Assembly (NCBI GenBank): GCA_900316955.1
Contig: ONEX01000015.1
Location: 1-64,000, forward strand
DNA: 64,000 nt
Origin: an uncultured Bacteroidales bacterium
GTDB lineage: Bacteria; Bacteroidota; Bacteroidia; Bacteroidales; UBA932
Direction of reading: 5' to 3'
Part shown: in pieces, positions 52,741 through 61,891 of the stretch
How positions within the stretch are numbered: position 1 is the stretch's first letter
How the letters are laid out: every line of letters begins with the position of its first letter
Made by a program: the position numbers and the translations under genes
The notes under the pieces: model-generated
Told to the model about the DNA's origin: nothing
The model's database searches: none
Seen by the model: the letters and a program-made list of their open reading frames with translations, nothing else

Positions 52741-55491
52741 TTAGAAGGTGAATTTCACGCCACCCCAGAAGGTGCGGAGGGAAGGATAATAGGCGCCCAG
52801 CTGCTCGGGATCCGCGAAGTGGATGTTGTCCGTCGAGAAGAGGTTCGTCCCCGTCAGGGAGAGGGTGACGTCGCACAGCTTCGTCGCCTTCTTCGGAATG
52901 GTGTAGGAAATCCCGGCGTTGCGCAGCTTGATGAAGGAGCCGTCCCGGTACCAGAGCGAGTTCGCCTGGTAGTTGTTCGGATTCTCCTGCGTGGTCAGGC
53001 GCGGCATCGTGGCGTACATCTCGCGGCCCGGCGCCCAGGTGACTTCCCGGTTCAGGAAGGTCTGGGAGATGGTCGTGTTGGACACCAGCGGCTGGTACAG
53101 CGGGGAATCCAGGAGGTCGATGGTGACACCGGTCACGCCCTGGAAGTCCGCGAAGACCTTGAGGCCCTTCCAGCCGGCGTGCAGGCCGAAGCCGAAGGTG
53201 AGGAGCGGCGTCGAGCTGCCGAACATCTTCACGCGGTCCTGCTTGTCGATGACGCCGTCGCCGTTCTGGTCGAGGTACTTCAGGTCGCCGGGCTTGACGG
53301 CGCCGAAGGTCTGGCGGGGGCTGTTGTTGATCTCCACCTGGTTCTGGAAGATGCCGATCACCTCCAGGCCGTAGCGCTGGCCCACGGGGTTGCCCTTGTG
53401 GTAGAGGTAGTCGTACATCTGGTAGGCCTGGCCGTCATCGACGACCTTGGAGAACAGCCAGCCGCCGTTGGCGTACAGGCCGTACTCGAAGTCCCCGTGG
53501 CGGTTGTTCCAGGCGACGTTCATGTCGAAGCCCTTGAACTTCGACTCGCCGATACTCTGCTCGCTCACGTCCACGCCGATCACGCCCGAGATGTTGGACG
53601 GGTCGATGAGGATGTTGCGGCGGTCTTCCAGGAAGCCTTCCGCATTGATCATGAGGCGCTTGCCGAAGAAGCCGAGGTCGATGCCGGCAGTCGCCCGCTT
53701 CGACAGTTCCGGGGCCAGGGTGACGGCCGCCATCGGGCCTTCGGTGCGGCCGCTGAAGCCGGTACCGCCGTTGGCGCCGAAGTAGTAGCTGTTGCCGCTC
53801 ACATAGTTCTGGCGCCAGAGCTCGTGCTCGAGGTCGCCGTCGGAACCGCTGAGACCGACGGAGCCGTACACCTTCAGGTAAGGCTCGCCGTCCAGGGCGA
53901 TGGCGCCGAGGCTCACGGCCGGATACCAGTGGAAGCGCTTGCCCTTGGGCATGTAGGCGGAACCGGAGCGGTTCACGACCACATCGGCAAAGACGCGCTT
54001 CTTCCAGTTATAGCTCACCGTGCCCAGGATCTCCTGGGTCTTGGAGGAATTGTTCTGGCCGCTGAGGATCCAGGAGCGCTGGCGGTAGGCCGCGTGCGCC
54101 TCCACATGGTGCGCGTCGAAGTTGCACTCCCAGTTCAGGCGGGCCTGGAGCTCCATCTTCATCTGCAGTCCGTAGAAATAGTGGTCGTAGCTCACCGTCT
54201 TGGAGCTCACGCCGTAGTACTTCTGCTCGCTGAGGATGTAGTTCCGGTCGCCCTGGGCGGCCACGGTGCTCACGAGCTCCGAGTACTGCCAGTCCTTGGA
54301 GGCGCGCTCGTACAGGAGGCCGATGTAGTCGAAGGCCACGTTTGCGTCGGCGGACAGGCCCGGGACGAGCATCCCGAGGTCCTGGCGGAGCAGGATGTCC
54401 GCCAGCACCTTGGTCTGGGACCACTGGCGCTGACCGTTCTCCTGCATCACGGCCACCGGATTGACGTTGCCGTACAGGGAGGTTCCGCCATACACGCCGT
54501 CCGCCTGCGTCACGGGGAACGCGGCGGCGGGCAGGGTGTAGAGCGTGCTCTCGATGCGGCCGGAATAGTAGCCCTGGTTGAATTCCGCCAGGCGGGCCTT
54601 CACGCCGATCTTCATCAGCGTGGAGGGCGTGATGTTCACGTCCACGTTCGCGCGGATGCCCAGGCGGTTGTCATAGTGGTTCGCGTTGTAGCGGTCGTCG
54701 GCGGAAGCCTTCTTGTAAAGGAAGTCCTCCTTCAGGTAGTCGACCGCAGCGAAATAGCGGAAGTTGCGGTTGCCGCCGGTGAAGGTGAACTCGGCCTGGT
54801 GGTTGTCACCATGGTCGCGGAATACCTCGTTCCACCAGTTGACGTTCGGATACGCGTACGGATACTGGCCGCTATACAGGGCGAGGAGCTCCGCGTCGTT
54901 GTACTTGGCGGGCAGGCCGTCCAGCGAACGGGCCTCGTTCACCAGGAAACCGTAGGTATAGGCGTCGGCGAACTCGGGCGCGCGGAACATGGTCTGCAGG
55001 CCGTACTGATACTTGGCCGTCACCTGGAGCGGGGCGTCCTTGCCGCGCTTGGTCGTGATGGAGATGACGCCGTTGCCGCCCTTGACGCCGTACAGCGCCG
55101 CGGCGGCCGCGTCCTTGAGGACTTCGATCTTGTCGATCTCCACGCCCTCCAGGTCGTCCAGGTCGCGGGGGAAGCCGTCCACCAGCAGCAGCGGGCTGTG
55201 GCCGCGCAGGCGGAGGGAGAGCTTCAGCCGGGACCGGTTGGATTCATAGGTGCTGGAGCTGTTCTTCACCAGCAGGCCGGAGAACTGCCCATACAGGGCG
55301 TTCGCGATGTCCACTTCGGGACTCTTCTCGAAGAGGCAGCCGCCCGCGGAGATGGCGCCGCCCGCCTTCAGCTGGAACAGGTTGCCCAGCTGGACGGAAT
55401 CCAGCGGCGACACGGTCTCGACCTCCTGGGCGGAGGCCGTCGCGGCGAGGAGCAGAAGCGGAAGCGTTATATATGCAAACAATCTTTTCAT
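52741..55491 (-). CDS. SusC/RagA-family transporter, short form without N-terminal domain
   Basis: 916 residues from ATG 55491, chosen for its signal peptide (cleavage after ASAQ). A short, poorly conserved stretch leads straight into a plug domain (VDIANALYGQFSGLLVKNSSS ... LSLRLRGHSPLLLVDGFPRDLDDLEGVEIDKIEVLKDAAAAALYGVKGGNGV). The carboxypeptidase-like domain present in the gene at 57376-60570 is absent. The barrel is complete and ends WGGVKFTF. It pairs with the SusD gene downstream. The same reduced form occupies the same operon place in PUL-1. Confidence 0.9.
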   Translation of the reverse strand: MKRLFAYITLPLLLLAATASAQEVETVSPLDSVQLGNLFQLKAGGAISAGGCLFEKSPEVDIANALYGQFSGLLVKNSSSTYESNRSRLKLSLRLRGHSPLLLVDGFPRDLDDLEGVEIDKIEVLKDAAAAALYGVKGGNGVISITTKRGKDAPLQVTAKYQYGLQTMFRAPEFADAYTYGFLVNEARSLDGLPAKYNDAELLALYSGQYPYAYPNVNWWNEVFRDHGDNHQAEFTFTGGNRNFRYFAAVDYLKEDFLYKKASADDRYNANHYDNRLGIRANVDVNITPSTLMKIGVKARLAEFNQGYYSGRIESTLYTLPAAAFPVTQADGVYGGTSLYGNVNPVAVMQENGQRQWSQTKVLADILLRQDLGMLVPGLSADANVAFDYIGLLYERASKDWQYSELVSTVAAQGDRNYILSEQKYYGVSSKTVSYDHYFYGLQMKMELQARLNWECNFDAHHVEAHAAYRQRSWILSGQNNSSKTQEILGTVSYNWKKRVFADVVVNRSGSAYMPKGKRFHWYPAVSLGAIALDGEPYLKVYGSVGLSGSDGDLEHELWRQNYVSGNSYYFGANGGTGFSGRTEGPMAAVTLAPELSKRATAGIDLGFFGKRLMINAEGFLEDRRNILIDPSNISGVIGVDVSEQSIGESKFKGFDMNVAWNNRHGDFEYGLYANGGWLFSKVVDDGQAYQMYDYLYHKGNPVGQRYGLEVIGIFQNQVEINNSPRQTFGAVKPGDLKYLDQNGDGVIDKQDRVKMFGSSTPLLTFGFGLHAGWKGLKVFADFQGVTGVTIDLLDSPLYQPLVSNTTISQTFLNREVTWAPGREMYATMPRLTTQENPNNYQANSLWYRDGSFIKLRNAGISYTIPKKATKLCDVTLSLTGTNLFSTDNIHFADPEQLGAYYPSLRTFWGGVKFTF

Positions 55492-55509
55492 ATTCGGGCA
55501 CATTTTAGA

Positions 55510-57363
55510 TTACCAACCCGGATTCTGCGTCATCCCGTAGGCCTTGTTGATCTCCAGGGCGGGGATGGGGGCGAGATACCACTTCGTGTCCCAGCTGGTG
55601 TACCAGCTGCGCGGCGGATAGACTTCCTTGACGGCGGGGATGTCCTCGGAGGGCTTGCCGTATGTGAAGACGGTCGCGGCGTTGTTGTTGTCACCGTAGG
55701 AAGTCAGGCCGTGCAGCGTGGAGGTGAACGCCTCGGTCAGGCCCCAGCGGACCATGTCGAACCAGCGGACCTCCTCGAAACCGAACTCGAGCTCGCGCTC
55801 CAGGATGAGGGCCTTGCGGAACTCCTCCTGGGACAGGCCTTCGGGCAGGCCGGGCAGGCCGACGCGGGCGCGCACGGCGTTCACCCAGGCATAGGCCTTG
55901 TCGGACGGACCGCCGTCGGCCTCGTTGTAGGCCTCGGCGCAGTTCAGGAGCACTTCCGCGAAACGCATGAAGGGCCAGTGCTGCGGCTGGGAGCGGTCGG
56001 TATTCTGCTGCAGGACGAACTTCATCATCAGGAAGCCGGTGCAGCCGTCCTGGTGGTACTTGTGGTTGTCATAGCCGCGTCCCACGGAACCGTCGCGCCA
56101 GATGTCGCCGGGCACGCCGATGTTCTCATACAGACGGGGGTCGCGGGTCTCGGAGAAGGTGGCGCCGCCGACCTTCAGCGTGCCGAGGGGATCCGGCTTG
56201 AAGAACGGATACTCGGGCCAGGAGGCCTTGTCCTCCCAGGGGAAGTCCTCCGGGAACGGTTCGCCGTTCGCCCAGGAGAACTTGTTCACCCAGTCGAGGG
56301 TGGCGCCGCTGCCGTAGGAGCCCTGCACCTCGAAGTGCTTGTCGTGGTAGCTGGTGCTGTTGGACTTGCGGATGGAGATGATGCTCTCGGAGCTGCCGCG
56401 CTCGAAGTAACCCTTGCGGTACGCAAGACGGTAGGCGCGCGGGGAGATGAGGCCCGTCACGGGATCCGGCTGCGCCTCGCACAGGGCGTAGTGGCCGTTC
56501 GCGAGCTGCTGGCGCATGAACTCGTCCGCGGCGGCCTTGGCGGCCTGCCAGCGGGCGGGATCATAGTTGCCGTAGCAGGTGTACTCGTCGGCCTGCGGAT
56601 GCCACTTGGTATTGGAGTTGAAGGTCGGCGAGGCGGCGAAGCACAGGACCCGGAGCTTGAGGCCCAGGGCGCCGGCGCGCGTCATGCGGCCGTCCTCCGC
56701 GGCGCTCACGGCCCAGGGAAGGTCCGGAGCGGCCTCGTCGCAGAGCTTCACGATGAAGTCCACGGTCTCCGCGAAGGTGTTGCGCGGATAATGCATCTCC
56801 TCGGCGGGATCCACGGCGTGGTCCAGGATGGGCACGCCGCCCACGTAGCGGAGCATGTTCGAATAGGCGATGGCCATGCACAGCTTGGCCTCGGCCTTCT
56901 TCTTCGCGAGTTCCGCCGGGTCGGCGTCCGGGACGCGGTCGGCGTTCTCCAGGAACAGCCAGGCGTAGCGGATGGCCGTGTAGTCCTTCTCGCTGCCGAA
57001 GCGGTAGGTTTCACCGCCCGCGTAGGAGCCCGTGAGGTTGGCGGAAAGGCCGCCGGAATAGTAGAGGTTGTTCGGACCGTCGCTGTCCGAATGCTTGTTG
57101 CTGACGTAGTGGTCTGTGATGGACTCCAGGAAATCGCCTCCCATCTTGGAGTCGAAGTCGGAGACCAGGCCGTACGGAAGGTAGTAGTAGGCCGATGCCA
57201 GCACCTTGTCGGCATCCTTCAGGGAAGCGAACAGGGTGTCGATGGTGGCGCCGGAGGTCTCCGGTGCCTGGGACAGGCCGGCGTCTCCCAGTTTCATGCT
57301 CTCACAAGCGACCAGGCCCGCCCCCAGGAGGACGACGGCGATGTATTGGAATGTCTTCTTCAT
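55510..57363 (-). CDS. SusD/RagB-family lipoprotein (first pair of PUL-2)
   Basis: 617 residues, lipobox LVAC (Cys20). Helical N-terminal half with AYSNMLRYVGGVPILDHAVD and GLKLRVLCFAASPTFN, then FMRFAEVLLNCAEAYNEADGG, ILERELEFGFEEVRWFDMVRWG and the ending MTQNPGW. It lies 12 nt after the full-length SusC gene, with which it should form the transport complex for the PUL-2 glycan. Confidence 0.9.
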   Translation of the reverse strand: MKKTFQYIAVVLLGAGLVACESMKLGDAGLSQAPETSGATIDTLFASLKDADKVLASAYYYLPYGLVSDFDSKMGGDFLESITDHYVSNKHSDSDGPNNLYYSGGLSANLTGSYAGGETYRFGSEKDYTAIRYAWLFLENADRVPDADPAELAKKKAEAKLCMAIAYSNMLRYVGGVPILDHAVDPAEEMHYPRNTFAETVDFIVKLCDEAAPDLPWAVSAAEDGRMTRAGALGLKLRVLCFAASPTFNSNTKWHPQADEYTCYGNYDPARWQAAKAAADEFMRQQLANGHYALCEAQPDPVTGLISPRAYRLAYRKGYFERGSSESIISIRKSNSTSYHDKHFEVQGSYGSGATLDWVNKFSWANGEPFPEDFPWEDKASWPEYPFFKPDPLGTLKVGGATFSETRDPRLYENIGVPGDIWRDGSVGRGYDNHKYHQDGCTGFLMMKFVLQQNTDRSQPQHWPFMRFAEVLLNCAEAYNEADGGPSDKAYAWVNAVRARVGLPGLPEGLSQEEFRKALILERELEFGFEEVRWFDMVRWGLTEAFTSTLHGLTSYGDNNNAATVFTYGKPSEDIPAVKEVYPPRSWYTSWDTKWYLAPIPALEINKAYGMTQNPGW

Positions 57364-57375
57364 GGTTCGCTCGGT

Positions 57376-60300
57376 TTAGAAGGTGATACTCAGGGACATG
57401 TTGTAGGTCTTGACCAGCGGGTACTGGCCGTTGGAGGAGCTGGACTTCGCTTCCGGGTCCTGCAGGGTCATCTTCGAAAGCGTCCACAGGTTGTAGCCCG
57501 TGAACATCAGGCCCACGGAGCTGATTCCCAGCTTGTCGAACAGCTTGTTGCGGGAGAAGGTGTAGCCGAAGCTGGCGCTCTTGAGTCGCAGGTAGGAGGC
57601 GTCCACGGTCCACAGGGTGGAGTCCATGGAGTTCCAGGGATAGTTGGTCTTGGTGAAGCGCGGCAGGGTGCCGTCCTCGCGGCCGGGCGCCCAGGGATTG
57701 TCATTGTCGATCCAGGAGTTCTCCGCGAAGATCTTCAGCAGGCCGCGGTGACCGGAGTTCGTGAACGGGATGCGGTAGTCGTCGTTCCACACACGGCTCA
57801 CGTTCGTCGCGGCGACCCAGTTCAGGTTCAGGTTGAAGCCCTTCCAGCCGAACTTCCAGTTGGAACCGAACACGTATTCCGGCCGGTTCGGATACCCGTC
57901 GTACATGCGGTCGCGGCCGTCGATGACGCCGTCGCCGCTGAGGTCCTTGTACATGCAGTCGCCGGGATACACCGTGTTGGACGGCTGGGGCAGGTCCGGA
58001 TTCAGGCGCTGCACGCCGTTCGCGTCGGTGTAGAAGTCGCTCTTCTGGTACAGGCGCTCGAACTGGTACAGCATGTACCGGCCGGTGGAACCGCCGGTCT
58101 CGCGCTGGTACTCGAATTCGGGCTCGACCTCGTCCTCGAAGATGATCTTGTTGCGGGCGAAGGTGACGTTCGCGTTCAGGTCGTAGGTGAACTGGCCGAT
58201 GTTGTCCTTCCAGCCGAGCTCGATCTCATAGCCCTGGTTGTCCACCTCGCCGAGGTTCATGTTCGGGAGGGTGGTGGCGATGATGGCCGGGAGGGAACGC
58301 GGGGCGATCAGGATGCCGGTGCGGTGCTCCTTGAAGATATCGCCGGAGAAGTGCAGCCGGTAGTTGAACAGGTCGAAGTCCAGACCGACATTGGCCTTGA
58401 GCGCGGTCTCCCAGGTGACGCCCTTGTTGCCCGGGGTGCCCAGCTCGTAGCGCGGCACGCCGTCGCTCTTGCCGGTGCCGAAGTAGTAAGCGCCGGCGTC
58501 GTTCCACACGCCGTCCATATACATGAAGCGGACGGAATTGCCCTGGTCGTTGCCGACGAGGCCGACGGAGGCGCGGAGCTTCAGGAAGTCGACCCACTTG
58601 GCCTTCTTCATGAACTTTTCCTCGGAGATCACCCAGCCCAGGGACCCGGACGGGAACAGGCCGTAGCGGGTCTTGCCCGGGGCGAAGTTCTCGGAGCCGT
58701 TGTAACCGGCGGAGAAGTCGACGAGGTATTTGTCGGCATAGCCGTAGGTGGCGCGGGCGACCCAGCCCACGTAGCCCCGCGGCAGCCACTGGTAAGCCAT
58801 CTTGCTGCCATCCCTCTCCGGATAGAAATCCCGGGACTGGTTGTACAGCAGCAGGCCGCTCACCGCGTGCTTGTGCGCGAACTTGCGCTTGTAGTCGATG
58901 CGGGCCTCCAGATACCAGTCCTTGTCGTCGGACGAGGACTCGCCGTAGCTCAGGGTGGGCTGGCTGCCGCTGATCACCGGGACGTAGGTGCGGTCGAAGG
59001 CGGGATCGGCCATGTTCAGGCCCGAGTTGTCGGCCCAGGAGGCGTACTCGATGGTCTGGTGGTAACCGCCGGAGCCGGAGCGCTTCTTCGTGAGGGCCAT
59101 GTCCGTGTCGTAGCTGCCCTTCACGGAGGCGGAAAGGCCTTCGGTGATGAAGTCCAGCTTCTGGGTGATGGTCATGTCCATGCCGAGGGTGGTCTTGTAC
59201 TTGGACTGGTAACCGGACCAGTAGTAGTACTCCCAGCCGTTCCACTTGGTGAGGCCGTCCGGCAGGGCGTCATAGGAGACGACCGTGACCGGCATGCCGT
59301 TCACGATGCCCGGGGAGGCCGTCGGATGGGCCCACAGCATCGTCAGGGTCCAGATGTTGTCGCGGTTGCTGTTCAGCGGCTCGCGGGTGTTGCCGATGAC
59401 GCCGCTGATGTTGAACTTCATGTCCGTCGTCTCGGTGAGCTTGAAGTCCAGGTTCGCGCGGTAGTTGTACCGGTTGTACGCGTAGTTGTTGTCATAGGTG
59501 ACGTCCGGGATCTGCTTGAGCAGACCGTTCTGGAACATGTAACCCATCGACACGAAGTAGCGGACCTTGTCCGAACCGCCGGAGATGTTGATGTTGTTCT
59601 TGGTCTGCAGGAAGGCCTTGCGGAACATCAGCTCGTTCCAGTGGGTGTTCGGGTACATGATGGGGTCGGAGCCCGTGCGGTAGGCCTCAAGAGCCTCGCG
59701 GGTGAAGTACAGGCCCGGGTCCGTCTTGCCGTCATTCCACTGGTACACGTTGTAGTACCGGGCGAAATCGTAGCTGTCGCACTGCTCGATGTAGGACATC
59801 GGCGCCTGGAGACCCGTGATGGAGCTCACGGAGATCTTCGGCTTGCCCGCGTCGCCGCGCTTGGTCGTCACGATGACGACGCCGTTCGCGCCGCGCACGC
59901 CGAACACCGCCGTGGAGGCGGCGTCCTTCAGGACGGACAGGCTCTCGATTTCGTTCGGGTCCACCGTGTTCAGCGGACGCTCGACGCCGTCCACCAGGAT
60001 GAGCGGGCTCGCGTTGGAGTCGGACAGGGAGCCTACGCCGCGGATGTAGATCTTGGCGTAGTCTTCGCCCGGCTGGCCGGTCTCCTGGATGGTCGTGACG
60101 CCCGGCATCTGGCCGGCGAGGATGTTGGTCACGTCCGCCACCGGCGCCTTCACGAGCGCCTTGTTGTCGATGGACGTGAGCGCGCCCGTGATGGTCGCCT
60201 TGGTCTGGGTGCCGTACGCGACCACGACCGTGGCGTCCAGGGTTTGGGTGTCGTCCCTGAGCACGATCGAGAACGTGCGCTGTTTGCCGACCGTCACCGT

Positions 60301-60570
60301 TTCGGTGACGTAGCCCAGGGCCGAAACCTCCAGCACAGCAGTCTCACCGGGGACGACCAGCTCGAAGTTGCCGTCCACATCGGCAGCCACACCGGTGGTC
60401 GTCCCCTGGATGGTGACGCCCGCACCGATCACCGGCAAGCCGTCTCCGTCCATCACCGTACCTTTGACGGTGATCCCCCGGTTCTGCGCAGAGGCGATCC
60501 CTCCCCACAACCCCAGGACGAGGCACAGAGCGGCAGCCAGCTTTGAGAATTGGACTACTTTCTGTTTCAT
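57376..60570 (-). CDS. SusC/RagA-family TonB-dependent transporter, full-length
   Basis: 1064 residues. Signal peptide (cleavage after IASAQ), carboxypeptidase-like regulatory domain (VKGTVMDGDGLPVIGAGVTI ... VDGNFELVVPG, about 33-110), plug (ITGALTSIDNKALV ... IYIRGVGSLSDSNASPLILVDGVERPLNTVDPNEIE ... VLKDAASTAVFGVRGANGV) and barrel ending MSLSITF. No STN domain. First SusC of PUL-2, only 36 nt after the GH18 gene upstream, so apparently part of the longer operon. It should import GlcNAc-containing oligosaccharides if the enzyme context is a guide. Confidence 0.93.
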   Translation of the reverse strand: MKQKVVQFSKLAAALCLVLGLWGGIASAQNRGITVKGTVMDGDGLPVIGAGVTIQGTTTGVAADVDGNFELVVPGETAVLEVSALGYVTETVTVGKQRTFSIVLRDDTQTLDATVVVAYGTQTKATITGALTSIDNKALVKAPVADVTNILAGQMPGVTTIQETGQPGEDYAKIYIRGVGSLSDSNASPLILVDGVERPLNTVDPNEIESLSVLKDAASTAVFGVRGANGVVIVTTKRGDAGKPKISVSSITGLQAPMSYIEQCDSYDFARYYNVYQWNDGKTDPGLYFTREALEAYRTGSDPIMYPNTHWNELMFRKAFLQTKNNINISGGSDKVRYFVSMGYMFQNGLLKQIPDVTYDNNYAYNRYNYRANLDFKLTETTDMKFNISGVIGNTREPLNSNRDNIWTLTMLWAHPTASPGIVNGMPVTVVSYDALPDGLTKWNGWEYYYWSGYQSKYKTTLGMDMTITQKLDFITEGLSASVKGSYDTDMALTKKRSGSGGYHQTIEYASWADNSGLNMADPAFDRTYVPVISGSQPTLSYGESSSDDKDWYLEARIDYKRKFAHKHAVSGLLLYNQSRDFYPERDGSKMAYQWLPRGYVGWVARATYGYADKYLVDFSAGYNGSENFAPGKTRYGLFPSGSLGWVISEEKFMKKAKWVDFLKLRASVGLVGNDQGNSVRFMYMDGVWNDAGAYYFGTGKSDGVPRYELGTPGNKGVTWETALKANVGLDFDLFNYRLHFSGDIFKEHRTGILIAPRSLPAIIATTLPNMNLGEVDNQGYEIELGWKDNIGQFTYDLNANVTFARNKIIFEDEVEPEFEYQRETGGSTGRYMLYQFERLYQKSDFYTDANGVQRLNPDLPQPSNTVYPGDCMYKDLSGDGVIDGRDRMYDGYPNRPEYVFGSNWKFGWKGFNLNLNWVAATNVSRVWNDDYRIPFTNSGHRGLLKIFAENSWIDNDNPWAPGREDGTLPRFTKTNYPWNSMDSTLWTVDASYLRLKSASFGYTFSRNKLFDKLGISSVGLMFTGYNLWTLSKMTLQDPEAKSSSSNGQYPLVKTYNMSLSITF

Positions 60571-60606
60571 TGGGTTTTGTTTATGGGTTAATTGTCTGGT
60601 TGTATA

Positions 60607-61887
60607 TTATTGCAGTACTGTTTCCTTTCCATAGATGGCTTTCACCAGCGCGCCCAGCAGGGCGTGGTCGCCGGTGTCGCAGCGGTATTCCCAGAACATC
60701 GCGCCCAGGTGGCCGTTCGCCACCACGTAGGCGCCCTTCGCCGCGACGGACTCGGGGTCGTCATAGGAGAGGACGTTCTTGCCGGCCGCATCGACCAGGA
60801 AGGGCACCATCGCGGTGGCGTCCCACTGGCGCGTCACGGGCCGGGCCAGGGCCTTGCCCTTGTACTGGCCCTTCTCCAGGATGTCGGGAATCTCGTAGTA
60901 TTTCACGGAATACTCGAAGATCTTGGTCCCTTCCGCCGGGTTCTTCTCCGCCTTGCCGTAGAACGGCACGCCCATCACCTGGCGGTTCTTGGGTACGCCG
61001 GCCTTCACGTGCGCGTCGACAGCCTCGTCCCAGCTGCGGTGCGTGAAGCGGCTGGACTTGTGCAGCGGCGAATTGTGCCCGTTCGGGGCCGCGCCCATGT
61101 CGTAGGTCATCACATTGACATAGTCGATGTACTTGATGGCCGTCTTCCAGTCCACGTACTTGCCGCTGGAGGAAGAGGCGAAGGAGATGATCTTCGAGGT
61201 GCCCAGGGTCTCGCGGAGTTCCTGGAGCACGAGGTTGAAGTTCTGGGTGTCCATCGGGTCGCAGCCAGTTTCGTTATCGGCGCTCTGGGTGGGATACTCC
61301 CAGTCGATGTCCACCCCGTCCAGCTTGTGCTGGTCGATGAGCTTCTTCACGGACTGGCAGAATTCCGTCCGCTTGGCGTCGCTCTTGGCCATTTCGGAGA
61401 ATCCGTCGGCGTGGCCGCCCCAGCCGCCGATCATCAGCATCACTTTCAGCTTGGGGTTCACGCTCTTGAGGGCCACCACCTTCGAGATGGGGGCCTGCTT
61501 GGATTCGGTGATCACGATGCCGCCGTCACCCGTCTTGGGGTTCTTGAAGCGGCCGTGGGCATAGTTGATGTGGGTCAGGAGCTTCACCTCGGGGAGCGTC
61601 TCGGTGTACTCCGTAAAGTAAGCCAGGACGATCGGCGTCTGGCCGATGTCCGTGCAGAGGGTGCCGGTCTGCGTCCCGGTCCCCGTTCCAGTTCCCGTTC
61701 CGGTCCCTGAGCCTGTCGAAGGGCCGGAACCCGAGCCTGTCGAAGGACCGGTCCCCGTCCCGGTATTGGGCTTGGACGGAGGCACCGGTATGACCAGCGT
61801 GTTCGCCGGCTTCTCGCAGGAGGCGACGGCCAAGGCCAGGCTCAGGAAGAGCCCGGTCAGACGGAGGAATGTGCAGTGGCCGGTCAT
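60607..61887 (-). CDS. GH18 chitinase/endo-beta-N-acetylglucosaminidase-like lipoprotein
   Basis: 426 residues from ATG 61887 (lipobox AVASC, Cys24). After the signal comes a low-complexity linker of Gly, Thr, Ser and Pro (about 40-76), then a GH18 barrel: MLMIGGWGGHADG, catalytic DGVDIDWE at 190-197 (Glu197), and VMTYDMG near 275. It ends at the barrel without further domain. The linker DNA holds two copies of a CCTGAGCCTGTCGAAGG motif that also forms the PUL-1 terminator. It lies 4 nt after the phosphatase gene and should act at the surface or outer periplasm on chitin-like glycans. Confidence 0.88.
   Translation of the reverse strand: MTGHCTFLRLTGLFLSLALAVASCEKPANTLVIPVPPSKPNTGTGTGPSTGSGSGPSTGSGTGTGTGTGTGTQTGTLCTDIGQTPIVLAYFTEYTETLPEVKLLTHINYAHGRFKNPKTGDGGIVITESKQAPISKVVALKSVNPKLKVMLMIGGWGGHADGFSEMAKSDAKRTEFCQSVKKLIDQHKLDGVDIDWEYPTQSADNETGCDPMDTQNFNLVLQELRETLGTSKIISFASSSSGKYVDWKTAIKYIDYVNVMTYDMGAAPNGHNSPLHKSSRFTHRSWDEAVDAHVKAGVPKNRQVMGVPFYGKAEKNPAEGTKIFEYSVKYYEIPDILEKGQYKGKALARPVTRQWDATAMVPFLVDAAGKNVLSYDDPESVAAKGAYVVANGHLGAMFWEYRCDTGDHALLGALVKAIYGKETVLQ
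61705..61747 (-). repeat. two copies of a CCTGAGCCTGTCGAAGG motif inside the GH18 linker
   Basis: Copies at 61705-61723 (CCCTGAGCCTGTCGAAGGG) and 61730-61747 (CCCGAGCCTGTCGAAGGA), 25 bp apart. Read in the GH18 frame each encodes PSTGSG. A third copy (CTTGTC variant) is at 8140-8158 in the terminator. Near-identical motifs are dispersed repeats in many unrelated bacterial genomes, as far as I recall. Confidence 0.7.
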
Positions 61888-61891
61888 AGGT

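Noticed and set aside
52675-60546. A 2623-codon open frame on the plus strand opposite four SusC/SusD genes
   Set aside because: It is the antisense of well-supported genes. In G+C-rich codon usage the sense codons that give antisense stops are rare, so this frame stays open. Its composition (Val, Leu, Gly, Arg, Ala, His repeats) is not that of a folded protein.
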